From a virus, in the IMG/VR virus record IMGVR_UViG_3300025585_000121, positions 1 through 31,117 of that record: DNA of 31,117 nt; one strand, 5' to 3'. Positions 13,463 through 22,495 of the stretch are shown piece after piece. Both the position numbers and the translations under genes were made by a program. The notes beneath the pieces were generated by a model. It did no database searches and had not been told where the DNA came from. It saw only the letters and a list, made by a program, of their open reading frames with translations. How positions within the stretch are numbered: the first letter of the stretch is position 1; the number at the start of each line of letters is the position of its first letter.

Positions 13463-14770
13463 TCAACTCGGAGCCATGTCGAACGTGACCTTCACGAACG
13501 CCTCCGGACGCTTCACCGCAAGGGCGAGGCGCTGCTCAGCCAAGATGACGATGGCGTTGCGCACGAAGAAGTCAGCATGCTGTTCCGAGATTCGGATGCT
13601 CGCCTGCTCACGGTCGTACAACTGGGCGCCGGTTCCGAACGCACCGATGAGCGCAGTGCCCTCGGTGATTGCCGGAGTCTCAACGACCGGGATACGCCAC
13701 AACTTCGGCTCGCCACCGAGCGCCACCGAGACGGCAACGAGGTACTGACCGTTGATGTCCTTGGTGAGTTCGATGTCTTCCCAGTCGTTCGGGTGCATAA
13801 CGATGCCGGTCGGCTCGTAGTACGCAAGGAACGAGAGGGTAGCCGCACGGCGAAGTGCGTCAGCCTTGGTGTCGGCAACCGGAACAGTCTCGCCATCCGA
13901 CCAGTCGTAGGTCTGGATGCCCGAGGTCTGGAGCACGCCCTCAAGGTTCTCGCCAGTGCCATCACCGTTGAGAATCTGGTCGTCTTCAGCAAGACGGAGA
14001 CCGTACATCAGTTCGTTGTCGATGATGGAGCGCAACTGCGGCTCATCAGCGAGAACGTTCCGGTGGGCGGCTTCCCAGTGGGCGAGGGTACGGACCGGAG
14101 CCTGAGCGCCGAGGAAGGTGAATCCTGACTGGGGCTTCTGGGCGAACGAGCCACCGTCACGCTCGGCGACGGTCGAAGCGGCGTTCGTGAAGCCGGTCAT
14201 TCGGAAGTACTCAATCACAGCGGCAGTCGTGGTGCGGGTCGGGAACAGGTCACGAACGCGACGGGTACGCATCGGCGGAACCACAATCGGGTCACGCTGA
14301 ACGTTACCGAACGAACCCGGCGTGCCCGAGGGCAGTGCCGAGTAGATGTCCTTGACATTCATTCCGAGGTTGGCGACGCTTCCGTTGTGCACGAAGGGCG
14401 ACGGCATGTTGGCGCCATTGCGACCACCGTTCAGCGACTTGAACTCGGGCGACTCCAAGAACATCTCGCCGAGCGACTTCGCCGAGCGACCAGAGGTGAA
14501 GCCAGAAGCGGCTGCGGCTGCGGCTGCAACCGAGTCCGAAGCGGGCTGACGCTCCCAACGCTCAACATCGCGCATCGACTCAATTCCGTCGATGAGGCTC
14601 TTGATTTCCTTGATGTCGGACATGTTCTTGTCGAAGGCGGTCTTCTGGTCGGTGGAGACCTGAACGACACCGTCTTCAATCTTGAACGAATCGGCAATAG
14701 CCTTGTTGTCTGCCATCTTTGCCCGAAGTGCAGACTGCAATTCGGAGAGGCGGCTTTCGTCTACTGACAT
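13463..14770 (-). CDS. Major capsid protein, HK97 fold
   Basis: The frame is open to 14860, but ATG 14770 has AAGGAG about 5 bases upstream, giving 435 residues. The N-terminal 95 or so residues are helical and charged (a delta-domain-like scaffold), followed by an Ala-rich linker. The body has HK97-type features: RTLAHWEAAHRNVLADEPQL near residue 230, LMYGLRLAEDDQILNGDGTG near 260, GIVMHPNDWEDIELTKD near 325, and AIVILAEQRLALAVKRPEAF near the end. The motif AKSLGE at 97-102 sits where HK97 gp5 is cut. It is transcribed with a 54-residue gene and ends at a strong terminator. It forms the icosahedral shell. Confidence 0.95.
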   Translation of the reverse strand: MSVDESRLSELQSALRAKMADNKAIADSFKIEDGVVQVSTDQKTAFDKNMSDIKEIKSLIDGIESMRDVERWERQPASDSVAAAAAAASGFTSGRSAKSLGEMFLESPEFKSLNGGRNGANMPSPFVHNGSVANLGMNVKDIYSALPSGTPGSFGNVQRDPIVVPPMRTRRVRDLFPTRTTTAAVIEYFRMTGFTNAASTVAERDGGSFAQKPQSGFTFLGAQAPVRTLAHWEAAHRNVLADEPQLRSIIDNELMYGLRLAEDDQILNGDGTGENLEGVLQTSGIQTYDWSDGETVPVADTKADALRRAATLSFLAYYEPTGIVMHPNDWEDIELTKDINGQYLVAVSVALGGEPKLWRIPVVETPAITEGTALIGAFGTGAQLYDREQASIRISEQHADFFVRNAIVILAEQRLALAVKRPEAFVKVTFDMAPS

Positions 14771-14858
14771 TTCTACTCCTTGGTAGAGAGGGTTGATTTG
14801 GTGTTGGTTGTCTGACCGATAAGGCTCAGGTAAGCACCCAGTTACCGCGTCTAGTTTC

Positions 14859-14867
14859 AAGATAACA
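14859..14867 (-). promoter_or_regulatory. Possible second promoter for the capsid gene
   Basis: TGT followed by TATCTT on the minus strand is an extended -10 form, about 90 bases before the capsid ATG. No clear -35 was found. The 175-base stretch 14771-14945 otherwise holds only short, weak hairpins (a 5-bp GTAGT/ACTAC stem and a GGTAA/TTACC stem). Confidence 0.3.
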
Positions 14868-14945
14868 GACCAAATAAAACCCGTAGTGTAACTACTTCAC
14901 TTTTTGTCAGTTATGTGACGAAGCGTCTAACAATTACTTAATTAT

Positions 14946-15110
14946 TCAACTGCTCTTTTTGGATGCTCGCGACCGAACCTCTTCATTCGGCGACATGCCT
15001 TCAAGAATAGAGCGCAAGAACGCGCGTCGTTCGGCGCGGTCCATATTGTAGTAGTCCTCGCCAATAGATATCTGAGCGACTGAAGTGTTCTTATTCTTTT
15101 TCTCGTTCAT
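14946..15110 (-). CDS. 54-residue protein upstream of the capsid gene
   Basis: This small frame has an AGGAGG four bases before ATG 15110 (a second in-frame ATG is at 15113). The product begins MNEKKNKNTSVAQISIGEDY and contains an amphipathic segment MDRAERRAFLRSILEGMS, with a basic Ser/Lys C-terminus. It shows no recognised domain. Its strong ribosome binding site and its own promoter (TTGCAA, 17 bases, TATCAT) make it credible. It sits first in the capsid transcript, so it may be a head accessory or assembly factor. Confidence 0.7.
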   Translation of the reverse strand: MNEKKNKNTSVAQISIGEDYYNMDRAERRAFLRSILEGMSPNEEVRSRASKKSS

Positions 15111-15128
15111 CATTCCTCCTCGCTATCA

Positions 15129-15157
15129 ATGATACAGCAGTTATAAAAGAATTGCAA
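15129..15157 (-). promoter_or_regulatory. Promoter of the 54-residue/capsid transcript
   Basis: On the minus strand, TTGCAA (15152-15157) and TATCAT (15129-15134) are separated by the ideal 17 bases. The predicted start lies about 7 bases downstream, giving a short leader that includes the GAGGAGGA ribosome site. It would make capsid synthesis independent of the long upstream transcript. Confidence 0.6.
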
Positions 15158-15186
15158 TAGTAATATTATGTAAGGCTTTACACAAT

Positions 15187-17751
15187 TTAGTCTTTAGCCT
15201 TTGCTTTTCGCACTTCTCGTTCGAGTTCACGCAGGCGGTCTAGCGAAATGGCACTGCTCTTCCTAGTTTTCCTAAACTCTTCAATTGTCATTCCATCTTC
15301 TAAAAGATTTTTTGCAATTTGTTCCCGTTCTGGAACAGATAGTGCCCCTATTGGCCGTCTCTGAGGCCAACGTCCGCGAATATTTGCGTGATTCCGAATG
15401 TTACGAATATCTGAGACCGGAATATTTAGTTTGGCAGCAATTTCCTCCAAGTTCCATCCTCTCTTGTAAAGAGCAATCATGTTATTTTGAACGCCGAGAT
15501 ACATTTCATCTGTAACGCGCGCACCAGCAATAAATTTAGCCAACTCACGCCGTTTGGCTATTTTTGGCTTAGGTTTTAGTACTCGCTTAGGAAATGCATC
15601 GGGGAACTTGCTTTTAAGTAGACTAGCCACCACGTCAACCTGCATATCAAAACGTTGCGCAATTGATACAAAAGACTCTAACTTATTACCTTTATCAATT
15701 TCAGACTGCACATAAGCAAGTATTTCATCACGCTTTAATGCATTAATACGCCTAGCAGCATATAAAGGAAGTTTATTCGTTTCTTGGTGCGGATGAGGAA
15801 TTTTTTCAACCATACGGATTGCGGCAATAAAACCCTGTTGAGTTTCTTTAAGTTTTTTTCCAACTTCTATATCTGTGTATCCCTCTTTTAATAACTCACT
15901 AATCTTTTTTCGACGTTCAGCATATTTAGGATTATCTAAGGCTCTAATCCATTGATTTAAATCTTCGCGTTCTACGTTCTGTTCTACAAGGTCCGCATTT
16001 GGAACATAAGCATTAACCTCGTCAGGCTTATTTTGTGCCCTAACATGTTGCAAATAAGGATTGAAAATTCCGTTCGGAACCGTTTCATTACCCGTACCAC
16101 CACCTGGGTAGAAGGCTCCGTCCCAGTTGCCGTCTTCTTTAGCCCTTGTAATTACATCTAGGTCAGCAAGAGAAATCTGATTTTGACGAAGTGCCTCAGC
16201 CTTAGCCTGCTCCAAGTTCATTATTTTCTTGTCATACACATCCGAAACATCGAAGTAAATGATGCCGTCTTCTGGGTTATGCCAAGCACCCAAAGCAACT
16301 TGTTTGCCATTCTTTTTCTTAGCGAGGAACTTCTCTTTATGCATTTCAAGGAATGCTTCTAGATAATCAATGCCCTCTTCGGTAACATTGCCGTCCTTAT
16401 CAAATACACGGTTTGCCGGAATCTTGATGCCGTTCTTGTTGCGAGCAATTGCCCAGCCAGATTTAACGTCCGTTTTACCAGCAAGCGAGAACGTAAAACC
16501 GCCATCAGGGTCTTTCAGGCGCGCAAACAGGTCCAAGATAGTTTTCGGAACAGCAGGCACATTGTCCTCGCCTGTAGCCGGATTCGTTCTGAATCCGTCA
16601 CCATCACCATCTACAGGCTCACCGTTTCGGCCGACAACATTTGCGAATCGTTGCCGACCCATTTCTCCAATGGTGCGTAGTCCAGACTTTGTTGTAACCG
16701 CATCAGATAAAGAAGTGGCGCCTTTTCGCCATGGGTGGTCGCGTGCCAACAGGTCATTATCTCCGACATACCTTGAACTTGCCGGTTTACCTGACGAAAG
16801 AATCTTGAGGAAGGCGTTAACTCTGCCCATTGCCCACTGACCACGCGTCATGCCGGGTCGGTGGCTAACAGAAAATGCTCCGGCTCCTCTTCGGTACACA
16901 GCCTTAAGTTTTGCAACAGTCGTCAATGACCACGACGGCTTATTGGCCTTGCGCATTGCATCGTTATGCTCACGAACCTTATTCGTCAGAGCAGTTTCAG
17001 TGGATTGGTCAATGACAATGTCGGACGCACTAGAAGTCGATGATGCGGAGCCGGATGGATTTCTCTGAGAACCACGAATTCGCTCTTTAGGCAGAGATGG
17101 CGTCGCTGCAAGGCGGTCCTTGCGCGCCTTTCTAAAGGACCGCTTAGCCTCCTTGAGAAGCATCTCGTTAAAAGGAATCTGCTTGCCTCGTCGTCGCAGG
17201 CGACGTTCTGTATAACCACGCCCGCCTACTTCGTGGAGGCGCTCTGCAAATTTACGAATCTCATCTCGTTGTCCAAGGACAGACTGACCAGTTCGGCGCC
17301 GGTAATCCGAAACATTCGTGCACGGGGTCCAGACTCGCTCATTATCAGGTGTAACACGCCGAGCGATACCAATACACCCAAGCGCCGTGGCTCGAAGTCG
17401 GGCAGTATTTGGGTCGTCGTAGACATCGGGGTCACCGCGCCGAGGAAGGGCGCGTCCAATGATTACTGACTTTCCTGCCACCAGACCACCAGAAGGAAGA
17501 GTGTCAATGCTGGTAATCCCACGCTCACCAAGAGGCTCATAGCCATTCTCTGCTTCCCAGAGGCGCCGCTTGCGCCGTCGCTTCTTCCCTTCGCTCTTTT
17601 TCCCATATGCCTCTTCAGAAATCCGAGTCATAGTTTCTGAGTCGGCGCAAGGCAACCAATTCCCCTTGTCGTCCTGATGCGCGCCAGAGCAACCGATATA
17701 GCGAGCAATAGTCAGCGCTTGCTCACGGGTTGACTTAGGCTTTGTCGCCAT
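15187..17751 (-). CDS. Large multidomain head-region protein with Cys boxes and HTH-like C-terminus
   Basis: This 854-residue protein is modular. Two related Cys boxes (GCSGAH...NWLPC, Cys21/Cys35; GCIGIA...VWTPC, Cys126/Cys144) are followed by basic linkers. A conserved-looking block is at 275-344 (VYRRGAGAFSVSHRPG, then QWAMGRVNAFLKIL and DNDLLARDHP), like a domain I recall from phage and giant-virus proteins. A calcium-loop-like DGDGDGF is at 381-387. Another block is at 431-556 (SGWAIARNKNGIKIPANRVF to GGTGNE), like actinophage head-associated proteins. The last 240 residues contain about four helix-turn-helix-like units. No catalytic motif is certain. It overlaps the upstream gene as TAATG. 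It is probably a minor virion protein, perhaps DNA-associated. Confidence 0.8.
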   Translation of the reverse strand: MATKPKSTREQALTIARYIGCSGAHQDDKGNWLPCADSETMTRISEEAYGKKSEGKKRRRKRRLWEAENGYEPLGERGITSIDTLPSGGLVAGKSVIIGRALPRRGDPDVYDDPNTARLRATALGCIGIARRVTPDNERVWTPCTNVSDYRRRTGQSVLGQRDEIRKFAERLHEVGGRGYTERRLRRRGKQIPFNEMLLKEAKRSFRKARKDRLAATPSLPKERIRGSQRNPSGSASSTSSASDIVIDQSTETALTNKVREHNDAMRKANKPSWSLTTVAKLKAVYRRGAGAFSVSHRPGMTRGQWAMGRVNAFLKILSSGKPASSRYVGDNDLLARDHPWRKGATSLSDAVTTKSGLRTIGEMGRQRFANVVGRNGEPVDGDGDGFRTNPATGEDNVPAVPKTILDLFARLKDPDGGFTFSLAGKTDVKSGWAIARNKNGIKIPANRVFDKDGNVTEEGIDYLEAFLEMHKEKFLAKKKNGKQVALGAWHNPEDGIIYFDVSDVYDKKIMNLEQAKAEALRQNQISLADLDVITRAKEDGNWDGAFYPGGGTGNETVPNGIFNPYLQHVRAQNKPDEVNAYVPNADLVEQNVEREDLNQWIRALDNPKYAERRKKISELLKEGYTDIEVGKKLKETQQGFIAAIRMVEKIPHPHQETNKLPLYAARRINALKRDEILAYVQSEIDKGNKLESFVSIAQRFDMQVDVVASLLKSKFPDAFPKRVLKPKPKIAKRRELAKFIAGARVTDEMYLGVQNNMIALYKRGWNLEEIAAKLNIPVSDIRNIRNHANIRGRWPQRRPIGALSVPEREQIAKNLLEDGMTIEEFRKTRKSSAISLDRLRELEREVRKAKAKD

Positions 17752-18185
17752 TACTCTTTATTTCCCTGAGATGCATTATAAATAGCGTCTAAAGCATCCA
17801 TTCGAGATTGAACTTTCTTGTAGAAAGATTTAAGGTCCGAGTCCCCGTATGTTCCATCTTTATCCAATTGAATTTCAAAAATTGGAAGTCTGCGAGTTAT
17901 TCCCTTGACAGCATTAAACTTATCGCTGTAAGTATTATATTCTTCGTCGTCAAATACTAGAGTATCTACCATTGAATTTGATGACGCCCATCTATCAAAT
18001 GACACGGAGTTATTTTTAATTGTTGAAGCAATAGCAACAGAACAACCTAGAATATTGGACCAATAATCAACAGCATCTTTGGGACCTGTAACTTCGATTG
18101 TGCGCCCATCCGCAATAACTGATACCGGAATAGCGTCTTCTGCTTTAATGCCAATCGGACCGTAAATAACCATGTACTGCTTCAT
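17751..18185 (-). CDS. Hypothetical protein of the head operon
   Basis: This 144-residue protein has no recognised domain. The N-terminal half is beta-rich (MKQYMVIYGPIGIKAEDAIP, then a KDAVDYW segment that could begin a helix). The C-terminal half is charged and helical (LKSFYKKVQSRMDALDAIYN). A GAGGAGAAT stands before the ATG, and its stop overlaps the start of the 854-residue gene, so the two are translationally coupled. It may be a partner of one of the two very large proteins on either side. Confidence 0.7.
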   Translation of the reverse strand: MKQYMVIYGPIGIKAEDAIPVSVIADGRTIEVTGPKDAVDYWSNILGCSVAIASTIKNNSVSFDRWASSNSMVDTLVFDDEEYNTYSDKFNAVKGITRRLPIFEIQLDKDGTYGDSDLKSFYKKVQSRMDALDAIYNASQGNKE

Positions 18186-18211
18186 TCAATTCTCCTCAGC
18201 AAATATGAAAA

Positions 18212-21200
18212 CTATACCGCCGTTAGACCCGCTAAAAACTTGTTTCGCTGGTTAATTAGTTTGTCGATTGACAAACTAAGTTGGTCGTATACTGACCCAG
18301 CGCGTGTCTTTACAGCGTCCGCTACGCCAAAAACCTGAAGTTGCGAATCGGGAAGGTTGTCTATGGCATTCTTAACGAATGCGTCTCTCCCTCCGGCTTT
18401 AATTGCTCTCCCTCGCTCAATCATGCCATCATAAACATTCATGATGTCATCAATTTGCTTGGCGCGCTCTGCTTGTGGCAGTTTTTTGAGATGGCTATTC
18501 ATTGACCTGAGAAGTGTCCCATCTGCCCAGAATGCCCTCTGATAGTCACCTAAATCCATAGGGCTTTGTGCGCGCCTAGCGCCCCAGTCAAGGTCAATAG
18601 GAATAACCATCGGTTTCCCACCAACCATTGCGCCCATGTGGTTTTGGTCATGTCGGTCAGGAACCTGAAGAATATAGTTCAGCAAAAAACCTGCGAGTCG
18701 CTGAGGGTGCGCCTTATCCGGCTCTCCTGCAAACTGCTGTGGCGTGAAATTCGGAAAACCAGCACCGTTTTTCAGCCCAGCAGCCTTAGGGTCAACGATT
18801 TGTCCCTGAGGCGCGCGATTCCATGCAAACGGAATAATTGCTGCCGGAACACCATTTCGACCACGAGCAGGACCATCAAATCCGGCAGCGTCAACATTAA
18901 TTCCAAGGGCATTTGCTAACTGGAAGTTAAGAACTGCGTTGACATTATTTCTGTCGTCATCCTTATCATGCTTAAGGACAAAGCCCATTCCAGTTGGCTG
19001 ACCCTTGGCATCAAGTGCAACAAAAATCTTAGTGTCACCAATAATTCCGCCGTTTTTCACAACTTCCATGTACTGCTTTTTGCCCTTATTATTAGGGGAA
19101 ACATGCCCCACGAGGGCAGCCCACCACAGGTCACGGGGAATGTCTTCAATGGAGTTGCCATCGTTAAGCCATTTCACGGCATCCTGAGAGTTTTTAATCT
19201 TAGAATTTGGTCGTGGCCTTACAACTGGCATGGGGTTATCTGGTGTTCCATCTTCACCAAGTTTTGGAACCTGCTTCACTCTCTTGCGAGGAGTATCAGG
19301 TACGAGCACATTTAGAGCGTTGCCATATTCTGGTTGCGCCTCAGGGGTATTTGCGTCAGGCTGGGGCTTGACAACACGCTCAGGATTTGCCGGAGCGTTT
19401 GGCTTCGGTGTCGGTGCCTTTGGAGCAGAAGGAGCCTTATTGGCATCTCTCCGATTCTTGTCAAGAATTGCTAAATGACGCTTTTTCGCATCTCGCAATA
19501 TGGCAAGTTCATCGGTTGCTTGATTGTATCTATACAGCAGTTGTGCGCGACGCGCCTCTGACTTTTCAGTTTGAAGCACTTGAACAGTTTCACGTTGTAA
19601 CTCTTCTCGCTGATTAATACGCCAATCAAAGACATCGAATAAACCAGTGCCTACAAACTCTTCAGTTCCATCACGGTATTTTTTGAGGGCATTACTCCGT
19701 ACAGTCCCTCGCCAAATATAGTCAGGGTGCTTTCGGAGTTTCACCGCTTCGCTTGGACTCATACCAGGCGGAGGAGCGTTGAACTGACTTGATGGGGGAG
19801 TAAATCGCGGTTTTCTATCCGAAACCGGAGGCTTCGGAGTACGAGTCGGACGATTGCTCCTGATACGACCAGCGGTTGAAGCATTAGCGCCATCAATAAA
19901 CTTCTGGCGACGCTTGGGTCCGACCTTGTTAATTAGGTCGATATGGTCAGGGTTGAGTGCGGCACGAGGTGGACGCCTATTAATTTGCTGTTCAAGGTCG
20001 TTCAGTACGTCCCAGTCATTGGCATTAGCCTTAAGCACGCCAATATACGCACCGGGCTTATTGTTCTCGCGCTGCTTGATGTAATCCTTAATTGCCCGAC
20101 TTGTAACCGGCTCATTGGCTCCGAGACCGAGGCGCTTGCGCCAGTCAGCATCAAGGCGAGCCTTTTCATCCATCACAAGACGCTTTAGGCGGAAGTTCTG
20201 GTCAGCATCAAGTTGAGCAGCGTCCAGCATTTTTCCGCGCTGGCGCTTGGGTTGAGGACGACGAATCGGCGTGCTGACTGCTTGTTGAACTCGCGCCGAA
20301 CGACTACGGGCACGAACAGATACTGGAGCCTTCGGAGTCTTCGGAGTCTTCCAAAGACCGTTATCTTGGCGATGATTAAACTCCTCAAAGACCAGTCGAT
20401 AACCATCCCGAGGTTCAAGACCTTGGTTATTGCGTAGAAAAATGGTCTGATTTGTATCTAAAAGGTCCATCAGGCGTGCGAGGTCTTCATCGGAAAGGTC
20501 CGCAACCTCGAATGGGACAGGGTCCTTTTCCTTATGCTTCTTGAGAATCTTCAATAGTTCATCGTCAGAGAAGCCATCAAGATTCTTCTTGACAGAAGGG
20601 GCTTTTGGTACGGGCTTAGGAACTGGCTTACGAGCCTGGGGAGCGTTAGGGCGATTGGGACGAACCCTCGGCACGCTCTGATTCGGTTGCACATTCTTCT
20701 TCCATGCATTAAAAGAGAGAACGGGTTCAAGTTGCGGTGCTTCGCCAGGAATTAAGAGATTCCCATCCGGAATTGAGTCAAGATATTCGTTATATTGCTG
20801 CCAGTCAGAATCTGAAATATTGGCTGGGCGGTTTTTACGGGCGTTAGCGATACGCCTCGTTTGAGCGTCAATACCATCAACCGGAATATTTCTCGGTTGA
20901 CGTTCCTCGCCTCCGAGAACACGCTGAGCGGCGCGCTCTAGAGCAACAGCCGCCCGTCCCTGACGATTCAGACCATCACGACGCTGCTTACGCTGAGGCT
21001 TCAACTTGTAAACACGAACCTCACGCTTGTACGCGTCCGGAATCTCCATCCGGCGATTGACCATTTCTTGAAGAATCTCAAGACGCTCTTGCCGACGACG
21101 AGCCTCAACATCGCGTCCCTCACCGGGGCGTAATGGTCGCGGTCGATTCACATCTAGCGCACGAAGGAGTGCTTCATCCTTCACCTTGGCATAGCGATTT

Positions 21201-22495
21201 TCGCGATTCTTGATTCGCTTCTTATCACCAGGCTTATATTCGTCAGGATTATAACCACCCACAAGACCACGAGCGGCTCGTTCCATTACGCCATCACGCT
21301 GACGCTCAGCCACGGGCTTGCGGACAGGGCGCGCGCCCTGACGACGCTCAGGGCGATTTACATTGCGATTCTGCCCACGATTAGGAAGCGCAGGGCGAGC
21401 GGGAACCGGACGATTTACTCCCTGACCGCGCCCAGCAGGACGAACAATTGCCCGTCCATTCGGTCCGCCATCGCGCTCACGGCGAAGCGCACGGTTCTCA
21501 CGAATAAGTTCAGCAATTCGCTTTTCAACCGCCGGAGTCGGAGTCTCATCTACCAAATCATCTAGTTCACGCGAAATTGCCTGCAACCGGTCATCAATCT
21601 CCCGTTTGCGTCCTTCGGGAACATTGGGAACACCAACTCTACGCTGGCGCCTCATGCCTACATTAGGGACATAGTCACGTGGCTGGTACTCACCAACAAG
21701 ACGCTGGGCACCACGTTCAAGAGCGACAGCAGCCTGACCTGCTCCACGACGAATGGCGTCGCCAGCACGCTCTCCAACACCGGGCTTCTGTGCTCGTTCA
21801 GCAGCGCGATTCAAGCGTCGCAGTTGACGCTGTTCGCCGATATTGTCGATTCGTCGTCCAGCATTAACCAAAGCGCGTCCGACACGCCGGATAATTCCAC
21901 CGCCACAACCACGCCCAAAACGGTCAGTGATATATCCGCCAAACTGGCTACCGGACGGACAGCGCCATCCTCCCGATGGTCCAAGGTCGGGGTCCCATAC
22001 TGCGCGGACCTTCTTCATCTCAAAATTGAGACGCGAATAGGTGCTTTCGCTCCGATATGACAGAGCCTTGTATTCAATAGCCGCTTGACGGCTAGAAGAT
22101 GAGATTGTTGATAGACGAGCCGAAGAAACGGCAGGCATTGACTTGGAGCGGATTGCGGTTGGGCGGTAGAGACGACCATGTCCAACAACAGCATCAACGA
22201 CTTCATGCGTCGGCTCAGAATCATTGGACGTAATTTCGGCTAGCAAGTGGTCGCCATAAAGTGACTTTGCTTGAGTAAGAATTTCGTCAGTAAGGATGCG
22301 AGCATTACCCGTATAAAGAGCATGAGACAACGACTCGTTCAGTTGCTTCATATTCATGGATGAACTATTAACCCATTCCGCCCAAGCGGAAGCATCATCC
22401 GTGACGGCTATTGCCGTAGCCTGATTATTCTCGTAAATAACGAGTGCATACGCACTATCCGACTCAGATTCACGAACGACCTGTAGACGCTTCAT
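18212..22495 (-). CDS. Giant head-region protein with C-terminal kinase-like domain
   Basis: This 1427-residue protein has an N-terminal module (1-165), then a Cys box WRCPSGSQFGGYITDRFGRG (177-196). A very basic Arg/Pro/Asn-rich middle (200-1090) contains three copies of an ALERAAQRLVGG-like unit (258-275, 404-420, 518-532). The C-terminal domain (1100-1427) reads as a HipA/phosphoinositide-kinase-like fold: GFVLKHDK with Lys1175, a helix with NFQLANALGI, the catalytic-loop-like PDRHDQN (Asp1280, Asn1285) and a metal-site-like PIDLDWG (Asp1301). The domain may phosphorylate protein or another substrate, possibly after injection. ATG 22495 overlaps the stop of the upstream paralogue (ATGA). 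The kinase call is by motif only. Confidence 0.78.
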   Translation of the reverse strand: MKRLQVVRESESDSAYALVIYENNQATAIAVTDDASAWAEWVNSSSMNMKQLNESLSHALYTGNARILTDEILTQAKSLYGDHLLAEITSNDSEPTHEVVDAVVGHGRLYRPTAIRSKSMPAVSSARLSTISSSSRQAAIEYKALSYRSESTYSRLNFEMKKVRAVWDPDLGPSGGWRCPSGSQFGGYITDRFGRGCGGGIIRRVGRALVNAGRRIDNIGEQRQLRRLNRAAERAQKPGVGERAGDAIRRGAGQAAVALERGAQRLVGEYQPRDYVPNVGMRRQRRVGVPNVPEGRKREIDDRLQAISRELDDLVDETPTPAVEKRIAELIRENRALRRERDGGPNGRAIVRPAGRGQGVNRPVPARPALPNRGQNRNVNRPERRQGARPVRKPVAERQRDGVMERAARGLVGGYNPDEYKPGDKKRIKNRENRYAKVKDEALLRALDVNRPRPLRPGEGRDVEARRRQERLEILQEMVNRRMEIPDAYKREVRVYKLKPQRKQRRDGLNRQGRAAVALERAAQRVLGGEERQPRNIPVDGIDAQTRRIANARKNRPANISDSDWQQYNEYLDSIPDGNLLIPGEAPQLEPVLSFNAWKKNVQPNQSVPRVRPNRPNAPQARKPVPKPVPKAPSVKKNLDGFSDDELLKILKKHKEKDPVPFEVADLSDEDLARLMDLLDTNQTIFLRNNQGLEPRDGYRLVFEEFNHRQDNGLWKTPKTPKAPVSVRARSRSARVQQAVSTPIRRPQPKRQRGKMLDAAQLDADQNFRLKRLVMDEKARLDADWRKRLGLGANEPVTSRAIKDYIKQRENNKPGAYIGVLKANANDWDVLNDLEQQINRRPPRAALNPDHIDLINKVGPKRRQKFIDGANASTAGRIRSNRPTRTPKPPVSDRKPRFTPPSSQFNAPPPGMSPSEAVKLRKHPDYIWRGTVRSNALKKYRDGTEEFVGTGLFDVFDWRINQREELQRETVQVLQTEKSEARRAQLLYRYNQATDELAILRDAKKRHLAILDKNRRDANKAPSAPKAPTPKPNAPANPERVVKPQPDANTPEAQPEYGNALNVLVPDTPRKRVKQVPKLGEDGTPDNPMPVVRPRPNSKIKNSQDAVKWLNDGNSIEDIPRDLWWAALVGHVSPNNKGKKQYMEVVKNGGIIGDTKIFVALDAKGQPTGMGFVLKHDKDDDRNNVNAVLNFQLANALGINVDAAGFDGPARGRNGVPAAIIPFAWNRAPQGQIVDPKAAGLKNGAGFPNFTPQQFAGEPDKAHPQRLAGFLLNYILQVPDRHDQNHMGAMVGGKPMVIPIDLDWGARRAQSPMDLGDYQRAFWADGTLLRSMNSHLKKLPQAERAKQIDDIMNVYDGMIERGRAIKAGGRDAFVKNAIDNLPDSQLQVFGVADAVKTRAGSVYDQLSLSIDKLINQRNKFLAGLTAV

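Noticed and set aside
13513-14697. Several long frames on both strands over the capsid gene
   Set aside because: The HK97 capsid reading is decisive; the others are GC-driven shadows.
14875-14900. GTAGT/ACTAC hairpin upstream of the capsid gene as a terminator
   Set aside because: The stem is only 5 base pairs with a 3-base loop and no convincing T-tract in the needed direction.
15160-15186. GTAAGGCTTTAC inverted repeat after the 854-residue gene as a terminator
   Set aside because: The stem is very short and is followed by mixed A/T rather than a T run.
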